A stretch of 64,000 nucleotides of DNA. Source: a bacterium. Its GTDB lineage: Bacteria > Patescibacteriota > Gracilibacteria > Peribacterales > Peribacteraceae. The stretch spans positions 1 through 64,000 of the forward strand of contig JAKQEM010000009.1 in assembly GCA_029558515.1 (NCBI GenBank). Direction: 5' to 3'. The notes beneath the pieces were generated by a model, which did no database searches, was not told where the DNA came from, and worked only from the letters and a program-made list of their open reading frames with translations. Below are positions 59,100 through 64,000 of this stretch, piece after piece. Every line of letters begins with the position of its first letter. Within the stretch, counting starts at the first letter, position 1. A program made the translations under genes and the position numbers.

Positions 59100-59962
59100 T
59101 GTGCCGGCGCATTTCGTTGACGGCGATTCTCATCGCAATGGCAATGCAGCCATACGTTGCGGTCGCTGTGTTTGAGCCGCCGGCGAATGACGCGTACATC
59201 ACCGTCGCAGAAGGTGTCCCGTCCACCGTTCTCAGCCCCGAGGAGGAGGAAGCACTGGAGCAGTCACTCCGGGAATATGATAAACAGACATCCAACCAGA
59301 TCGCCGTTCTCATCGTATCCACGCTTGCGGGAGAACCGATTGAAGACGCGGCCGTCGAAACGGGCAGACGCTGGGGAGTGGGCACGGCGGAGCATGAGAA
59401 CGGTATTGTGCTGCTCATCGCCTACGAGGACCGGGAAATGTTTCTCGCCACAGGGTATGGATTGGAAGGTGCGATACCCGATATTGTTGCGAAGGGAATC
59501 ATCGATCGTGATCTCACGCCGCACTTTCGCGATGGCAAGTATGCAGAAGGCATCACTGCAGCCATTGAATCGCTCCAGAAGCACATCGGCGGTGAGTACA
59601 CGACGGAACGTTACGCTTCGTCATCAGATACCCCGCCTTTCGCATGGTTGCTCTTCCTGGCATTTCTTGCGCTTGATACTCTGGGCGCCTTCCTGGCACG
59701 ATCGAAATCCTGGTGGTTGGGTGGCGTACTGGGCGGCGTATTCGGCTTCATTCTCGTCGCACTCTTCCGCTGGTGGCTGAGCATTCCACTGCTTGTGATG
59801 TTCGGACTCCTCCTTGATTACATCGTCTCACGCACAGGCTACCGCGGCGGTCGATGGCGCGGCGGGGGATGGGGAGGACCCGGACGAGGAAGCGGCGGCG
59901 GAGGATTTGGAGGGTTTGGCGGCGGATCGTTCGGAGGAGGAGGCGCACGGGGGAAATGGTAG
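59099..59962 (+). CDS. TPM-domain (YgcG/Psb32-type) membrane protein
   Basis: 287 residues. Signal peptide (ISLTAILIAMAMQPYVAVA), TPM domain (about residues 40-180: LSPEEEEALEQSLREYDKQT, NQIAVLIVSTL, RRWGVGTAEHENGIVLLIA, RKMFLATGYGLEGAIPD-like EMFLATGYGLEGAIPD). Two to three membrane helices follow (about 185-250), then a Gly-rich tail (GGGWGGPGRGSGGGGFGG and more). The Gly/Phe tail is a standard feature of this family. Coupled to lemA through TGATG. In cyanobacterial and plant relatives the domain helps repair membrane complexes; the bacterial role is unknown. Confidence 0.9.
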   Translation: MCRRISLTAILIAMAMQPYVAVAVFEPPANDAYITVAEGVPSTVLSPEEEEALEQSLREYDKQTSNQIAVLIVSTLAGEPIEDAAVETGRRWGVGTAEHENGIVLLIAYEDREMFLATGYGLEGAIPDIVAKGIIDRDLTPHFRDGKYAEGITAAIESLQKHIGGEYTTERYASSSDTPPFAWLLFLAFLALDTLGAFLARSKSWWLGGVLGGVFGFILVALFRWWLSIPLLVMFGLLLDYIVSRTGYRGGRWRGGGWGGPGRGSGGGGFGGFGGGSFGGGGARGKW

Positions 59963-60093
59963 GAGTGGGATAACTACATTTGAATGAATATACTGAATAT
60001 GTGCTGTTTCCATCGAAACTTCAAAGAAGCAAGTGCGCTGACTGGCGCCAGGACGACCGATCGTGCACACTATTTTCCACAATTCCCTCAGTC

Positions 60094-61011
60094 ATGAGAC
60101 GTTCTCTTCCTGCACTCCTTCTTCTGCCACTCCTTGCCGCCTGTTCGCGGACAAGCAATCTTCCGCCGGAGGTCGTACTGGAACGAACCGTGGTCGCAAA
60201 CCAAGCCGTGGAATCCGCGCATGTGGAGGGTACTGCGAACGTTCAAAATCTTTCGCTGTTTGCGGTCAATATGAAGGAAGGAGTCCTACGCTTTGAAGGA
60301 GACATGCAGGATGGCGGCAGACAACTCTTCCTGGATCTGAACCTCACGGGCATCATGACCGATGGAGATCGCAATACGATGGAAGCCGATGCGGCATTGA
60401 TCGTACTCGACGGCAGAGAAACGTACGTGCGTCTGAATGAACTCAACGTGAGCGAGGAGAATCCTGCCAACGATCCTATGCGTCAGATCGCTGCGACGCT
60501 CGCCGGACACTGGTGGTCTCTTTCACCCGTTTCGCCGTGGAAGGAAGCGGCAGTCACTCCTGATCCGCATTTTTTACGAATGCAATCGGAGACCGTCATC
60601 GTGGTGCGTGACAACGGCATCAAGAGCCTCGACGGGCGTGATGTTCACCTCTTTGACGTGCGGATGGATCCCGTGAAGCTTCAAGCATTTCTCTCGTCGC
60701 AGCTCGCGGCAAGCGGTGCGGTGATGGAAGAATCCTCCACCGGAACAACCGTAGTGACGAATGCGCCGGATGCGGACGGCTCACTCTGGATTGATACGAA
60801 GACGTATTTGTTACACAAGGCACGATGGATCGTGCGCCTGAAAAACGGAGAATCGGTGGAGTTCACGATTTCCTTCAGTGATCATCAGAAACCCGTAGCA
60901 ATTGTCCCGCCCAACGATGCACTCCCGTTTCCCTCCAATGCGTCCGATCTGCTGCAACTTCTTCAGACGCAGAATGCGACGGAATCTGCTACCATGCTCA
61001 TCACAGACTGA
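60094..61011 (+). CDS. Putative lipoprotein
   Basis: 305 residues from ATG 60094. Signal MRRSLPALLLLPLLAACSR with lipobox L-A-A-C (Cys17). The mature part is beta-rich (VESAHVEGTANVQNLSLFA, GVLRFEGDMQDGG, LFLDLNLTG, DADGSLWIDTKTYLLHKA), resembling LppX/LolA-like or LprI-type convex beta-sheet lipoproteins that carry lipids; I see the pattern but cannot prove the family. The longer frame from 59980 adds 38 residues without signal character and is rejected. It is followed 5 bases later by the PKD protein gene, probably one operon. Confidence 0.72.
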   Translation: MRRSLPALLLLPLLAACSRTSNLPPEVVLERTVVANQAVESAHVEGTANVQNLSLFAVNMKEGVLRFEGDMQDGGRQLFLDLNLTGIMTDGDRNTMEADAALIVLDGRETYVRLNELNVSEENPANDPMRQIAATLAGHWWSLSPVSPWKEAAVTPDPHFLRMQSETVIVVRDNGIKSLDGRDVHLFDVRMDPVKLQAFLSSQLAASGAVMEESSTGTTVVTNAPDADGSLWIDTKTYLLHKARWIVRLKNGESVEFTISFSDHQKPVAIVPPNDALPFPSNASDLLQLLQTQNATESATMLITD

Positions 61012-61016
61012 CACTC

Positions 61017-63008
61017 ATGGACGCTCCATCCACTCCCATCGACGGCATCGCGTCTCCCGCTCCACAGCCACCCGATGCAAATGGTGCGGATGAAAAGTTG
61101 GTGCAACGCTGGAAGGTGTTGATTTCCGGCGCGATGGGTGTGACGTACGCGGCGTACATTCTGTGGTGCCTCGTACTTATGATGCTTCTGCCTTCAACGT
61201 CGCCAAACGCACCGTTACTAGTAAACGTAGGGTTGGTGAGCATGCTGGCGGGCGCGGCGGGATTCCTACTGATCTCACTTATCTCACTGCTACACATCGG
61301 CCGTGCGCACGCATCGCCGCAATCACGGAACATTGCCCTCATCAAGCTGGGAGCGCTCATGGTTCCGGGGCTTCTCCTGAGCGGCCTGACTGCGTATAAG
61401 ATCATCGGAGAACCCGCCTACACCATCGATATTCTTTCGCCTACGACCGCCGAGGAATTGGTTGCGCCCGTTGCGATGTCATTCAGTGCAGAAACGGCGG
61501 TGAATGCGCTTGCACGCAAGGGATTCATCCCGCTGCGTTATCGCTGGGACATCAATGGAGATGCGAAAACGGACAGCGAAACATTCGAGCCGTTGATCAT
61601 CGCCACGTACGATCATGCCGAAATCTTTTCCATATCGGTCACCATGATTTCGGCGAGCGGAGAGACGCGAATCGCGCGAAAGCGAATACCCATCACGCAA
61701 GCGGTATTCTCCGTGACGCCCATGACCCCGATCATCGATACGCCTGTCGTCTTCGATCTCTCCAATCTCATCTCCAACGATGTCAAAATCCTCTCCGCTG
61801 ATTGGGATTTTGATAATGACGGCACCGTGGATGACACGATTGCAGGACCGCAAGCGAGTACCATTTTCTACCGCACGGGAAAAATGACGGTCACCGTAAA
61901 CGTGCAATTTTCCAACAATACGCGAGTAAGCTACCAGCGCGTGATTTCCGTCGAGGAACCGCCGCCGCTTCCGTTTCCCGTTCGCATCGTGAGTGACCCG
62001 CAACATTTGGTAAGCACCGCTCCGTTCACGGCGCTCTTTTCCATCGAAACGGACGAGCAAGTTGCCAACGTACAATGGCAGTTCGGCGACGGAGGCAGGG
62101 GAGAGGGGATGAAAGTGGCACATACGTTTACCCGCAACGGCAGCTATCCGGTCCAGGCGAAAGTGCGCACTCAGTCCGGTACCATCGCCGACGTTTCCAC
62201 CGCCGTCTCCATCGTCGAGCGATTGGATTTGCCGGACTTGCGCTTCGAGGGATCGCCCGCGGTATCGGGAGGAAGGATTCAAGGCGAAGTGCCGCTCACC
62301 GTCAGTCTGAAGCCCGTCACAGACAAGCCGTTCGTCACCTTTGTCTGGGAAGCGCCCGATGCGACCGAGATCGGAACGACGAAGGATTCCCTGCAGGCGA
62401 TTTACCGACGTGCGGGTAGGTACAAAATTACTCTGGTTGGGACCGACGCGGAAAACAAAGTCTTGCGACTGCCATTGACCGTGGACGTTCGATCGCCCTC
62501 CGCCATCGTTTCCTTTCAGATGGAACCGGAATCGGGTGTGGCACCGCTGAACGTACAGTTTGATGCATCTCAGTCAAACATTCCCGACGATGACATCACC
62601 GGTTTCATCTGGGGATTCGGGGACCTCAGCCAGAAGGAATACGGCGGAGCGTATACGGAGCATACTTTCCGAACAGCGGGTACCTATACCATTGAACTGA
62701 CCGTACGAACAGCCGGTGGAAGACAGCAGATTGTGACGCGATCTCTCGTGGTCCGAGCTCCCGTGATTCAAGCGTGCATTCTCCCAAGCAGAATGCAAGG
62801 GACCGCACCGTTTGGCGTTGAATTTTCTTCCGCATGCTCCACCGGTGATATTCGGCAGGTCCTCTGGGATTTTAGCGACGGTTCGCAGAGCGACGAACGA
62901 AACCCCGTACACGTCTTCCTGTCTCCCGGTTCCTACCCCGTTCGATTGACGGTTACGGACGGCGCAGGCTCAACCCATACCGCCTCCGTGACTCTTACCG
63001 CCCAGTAA
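61017..63008 (+). CDS. Multi-PKD membrane protein
   Basis: 663 residues. Three hydrophobic segments near the N-terminus (about residues 38-58, 65-90, 110-128) followed by about five PKD-type immunoglobulin-like domains. The domains are marked by FDLSNLISNDVKILSADWDF, DNDGTVDDT; VQWQFGDGGRGEG, VAHTFTRNGSYPV; FVWEAPDA, YRRAGRYKITL; GFIWGFGD, YTEHTFRTAGTYTIELT; VLWDFSDGSQS, PVHVFLSPGSYPVRLTV. The repeated W-x-F-G/D-D-G and H-x-F...G-x-Y pairs define the PKD family. Surface protein, probably for adhesion or wall interaction. It lies 5 bases downstream of the lipoprotein gene. Confidence 0.88.
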   Translation: MDAPSTPIDGIASPAPQPPDANGADEKLVQRWKVLISGAMGVTYAAYILWCLVLMMLLPSTSPNAPLLVNVGLVSMLAGAAGFLLISLISLLHIGRAHASPQSRNIALIKLGALMVPGLLLSGLTAYKIIGEPAYTIDILSPTTAEELVAPVAMSFSAETAVNALARKGFIPLRYRWDINGDAKTDSETFEPLIIATYDHAEIFSISVTMISASGETRIARKRIPITQAVFSVTPMTPIIDTPVVFDLSNLISNDVKILSADWDFDNDGTVDDTIAGPQASTIFYRTGKMTVTVNVQFSNNTRVSYQRVISVEEPPPLPFPVRIVSDPQHLVSTAPFTALFSIETDEQVANVQWQFGDGGRGEGMKVAHTFTRNGSYPVQAKVRTQSGTIADVSTAVSIVERLDLPDLRFEGSPAVSGGRIQGEVPLTVSLKPVTDKPFVTFVWEAPDATEIGTTKDSLQAIYRRAGRYKITLVGTDAENKVLRLPLTVDVRSPSAIVSFQMEPESGVAPLNVQFDASQSNIPDDDITGFIWGFGDLSQKEYGGAYTEHTFRTAGTYTIELTVRTAGGRQQIVTRSLVVRAPVIQACILPSRMQGTAPFGVEFSSACSTGDIRQVLWDFSDGSQSDERNPVHVFLSPGSYPVRLTVTDGAGSTHTASVTLTAQ

Positions 63009-63009
63009 T

Positions 63010-63102
63010 ATGAAGCAATCCACTCTCGTACGCACCATCGCCGTTCTCGGGGTATGTGCTCTGCTCCTCGGGACGATCCTGCCGATTCTTTCCGGTTTTT
63101 AA
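63010..63102 (+). CDS. 30-residue membrane protein
   Basis: ATG 63010 (1 base after the PKD gene stop) to TAA 63102. Basic head MKQSTLVR, one hydrophobic helix TIAVLGVCALLLGTILPILS and GF at the end. Tight spacing behind the PKD gene suggests co-translation. No known family; a small regulatory or stabilising subunit is possible. Confidence 0.5.
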   Translation: MKQSTLVRTIAVLGVCALLLGTILPILSGF

Positions 63103-63204
63103 CTCTATTTGTAGGGATGAGCATGCGTTTCATGAATACGAGAAAATAGTGTTGAATTGCTTCTCAGAAGAGATTATTATTTCGTACTATTTTCACATTC
63201 AATT

Positions 63205-63783
63205 ATGGGACAATTGATCATAAATATATGGAATGATTGTGGTATTGAACCGACAAAGGAAGGTATACTTGTGGTTGCAAAAGCAGTAAGGAAGTATCGG
63301 GCCGCTGTGCGTAGGGATATAGATCATTTGGTTACTTTAAGAAGTGTAAATATGGTTGACCTTGAATCTGTTGCGAGTGCGTTTGAGCAATATGGTATGT
63401 CTGAAAAATTTCAAAAAGCTTTGGAAGAAATGGTAATACATAATGAATTAATAAATAATATACTTGGTAATTTTCCAATTAATCCATTACGTCATCCTGA
63501 AGATGTATCTGGAATTCATCAAATAACATCAGGGATGGTGAAACGTACAATACAAGAAAGTAAATGTAGATTGAATCACACTAGCAATTGTTATGCTCCC
63601 CCGCAAACGCAAACTGGTGTGCTTGTCAGCAACGATTGTAATGAATTGAATTTTCTTTCGCAGGACGAATTAAAAACTTCATATTATTATGGGGGACAGC
63701 AAATTAATGGTGAATCAACTTATGGTGAAATTCTTAACATGAGAATAGATTTGTTCCCAAAGACTGAAGAAGTCATTCCCTGA
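63205..63783 (+). CDS. AT-rich orphan protein
   Basis: 192 residues from ATG 63205. Not recognised. Mostly helical N-terminal part (IEPTKEGILVVAKAVRKYRAAV, NMVDLESVASAFEQYGMSEK, ALEEMVIHNELINNIL). A cysteine-containing middle (SKCRLNHTSNCYAPP) and a C-terminal part with YYYGGQQINGESTYGEILNM follow. No membrane segment. Composition is much more AT-rich than the PKD and truB genes around it, the strongest compositional shift in the window, so it is a candidate for recent acquisition. The longer frame from 63157 is possible. Confidence 0.55.
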   Translation: MGQLIINIWNDCGIEPTKEGILVVAKAVRKYRAAVRRDIDHLVTLRSVNMVDLESVASAFEQYGMSEKFQKALEEMVIHNELINNILGNFPINPLRHPEDVSGIHQITSGMVKRTIQESKCRLNHTSNCYAPPQTQTGVLVSNDCNELNFLSQDELKTSYYYGGQQINGESTYGEILNMRIDLFPKTEEVIP

Positions 63784-63816
63784 TCTCTAACCATATACAG
63801 ATATTCACGTTGAGAG

Positions 63817-63822
63817 TAGCAT
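63817..63822 (+). promoter_or_regulatory. -10 element of truB
   Basis: TAGCAT ends 6 bases before ATG 63829, the same arrangement as at 47600 for the AT-rich orphan gene. Confidence 0.5.
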
Positions 63823-63828
63823 TACCGT

Positions 63829-64000
63829 ATGCGGCACGGATTTCTGCTGATTGACAAGCCCATCGGCCCCACCAGTCATGATATCGTCGCGACGATCCGC
63901 AAGCGTCTCGGCGAGCGCTCCGTGGGACATTTGGGGACGCTGGATCCCGAAGCATCCGGACTGATGATTGTGGCGGTCGGAAAGAAAGCACTCAAAGTCA
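63829..64000 (+). CDS. truB: tRNA pseudouridine-55 synthase, N-terminal part
   Basis: 57 codons before the window edge. FLLIDKPIGPTSHDIVATIR, then VGHLGTLDPEASGLMIVAVG: the catalytic Asp lies in the GTLDPxASG motif of TruB, which makes pseudouridine 55 in the T-loop of all tRNAs. The N-terminus begins at the usual position (KPxGxTS), so the gene is cut only by the end of the window. Confidence 0.93.
   Translation, partial: MRHGFLLIDKPIGPTSHDIVATIRKRLGERSVGHLGTLDPEASGLMIVAVGKKALKV

Noticed and set aside
1..64000. TGA recoded as glycine (Gracilibacteria/Absconditabacteria code)
   Set aside because: ftsK, dockerin, sortase, tmk, mnmA-type and membrane genes end at TGA at expected positions, and conserved Gly codons are ordinary GGN.
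1..64000. CRISPR array or cas genes
   Set aside because: No set of regularly spaced 25-40 base repeats and no Cas-like protein; short repeats seen are tRNA-end copies, hairpins or the heptamer.

Overview
This window is chromosomal DNA of moderate GC content from a bacterium that uses the standard stop codons: TGA terminates ftsK, sortase, tmk and many other genes in conserved positions, which argues against the TGA=Gly code of Gracilibacteria and Absconditabacteria. The gene set suggests a Candidate Phyla Radiation (Patescibacteria) member, most likely of the Peregrinibacteria/Peribacteria type: compact gene packing, many surface and Ser-rich membrane proteins, a sortase, SLH, PKD and LamG proteins, a small membrane-protein pair (CXXC plus probable DUF5671) next to prfA, a membrane-anchored ClpC-like ATPase, and small orphan membrane proteins. 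The lineage is an inference from gene content; there is no rRNA or ribosomal protein gene here to fix it.

Layout. 1-7630 (minus): two translationally coupled giant exported proteins, one of them leaving the window. 7921-20379 (plus): a lipoprotein, leuS, an RsmF-like rRNA methyltransferase, a small membrane protein, dnaG, rpoD and a UvrD-type helicase fused to a PD-(D/E)XK nuclease. 20497-23367 (minus): ftsK and an RdgB-type pyrophosphatase. 23505-28440 (plus): a MacAB-like efflux operon (adaptor, ATPase, two permeases), followed by a TauE-like transporter. 29530-30344: tRNA-Tyr with a GIY-YIG nuclease cassette. 30333-34047 (minus): an MFS transporter and a three-gene surface cluster (dockerin, cohesin-like/FN3, cupredoxin-like). 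34161-39425: holA, a coiled-coil protein, greA and carB. 39488-45296: SLH protein, EamA and YihY proteins, tRNA-Leu, sortase and mnmA. 45329-50053: membrane-protein pair, prfA, an AT-rich orphan, folD-tmk and a small membrane protein coupled to the ClpC-like ATPase (50053-52464). 52509-54536 (minus): groESL with a CIRCE-like operator. 54771-64000: tRNA-Leu, an O-antigen-ligase/TPR protein, tRNA-Pro, M23 peptidase, LemA-TPM pair, lipoprotein, PKD protein, another AT-rich orphan and the start of truB.

The most unusual observations are: (1) leuS carries an in-frame insertion of about 178 codons encoding a complete-looking Y1 (HUH) REP-associated/IS200-like transposase domain at the root of the CP1 editing domain, with palindromes embedded in the coding sequence; (2) a GIY-YIG nuclease gene lies between the 3' end of tRNA-Tyr and a second copy of that 3' end, and the second copy is itself split by a REP-like sequence; (3) about two dozen genes have a TATACT-like -10 hexamer ending only 6-9 bases before the start codon, which implies widespread leaderless transcription and points to corrected starts, including a possible AUA start for the sortase; (4) the primary sigma factor has a C-terminal zinc ribbon; and (5) a cohesin-like/dockerin pair with sortase-type or membrane anchors.

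All calls were made by reading the sequence. No similarity search or structure prediction was run.
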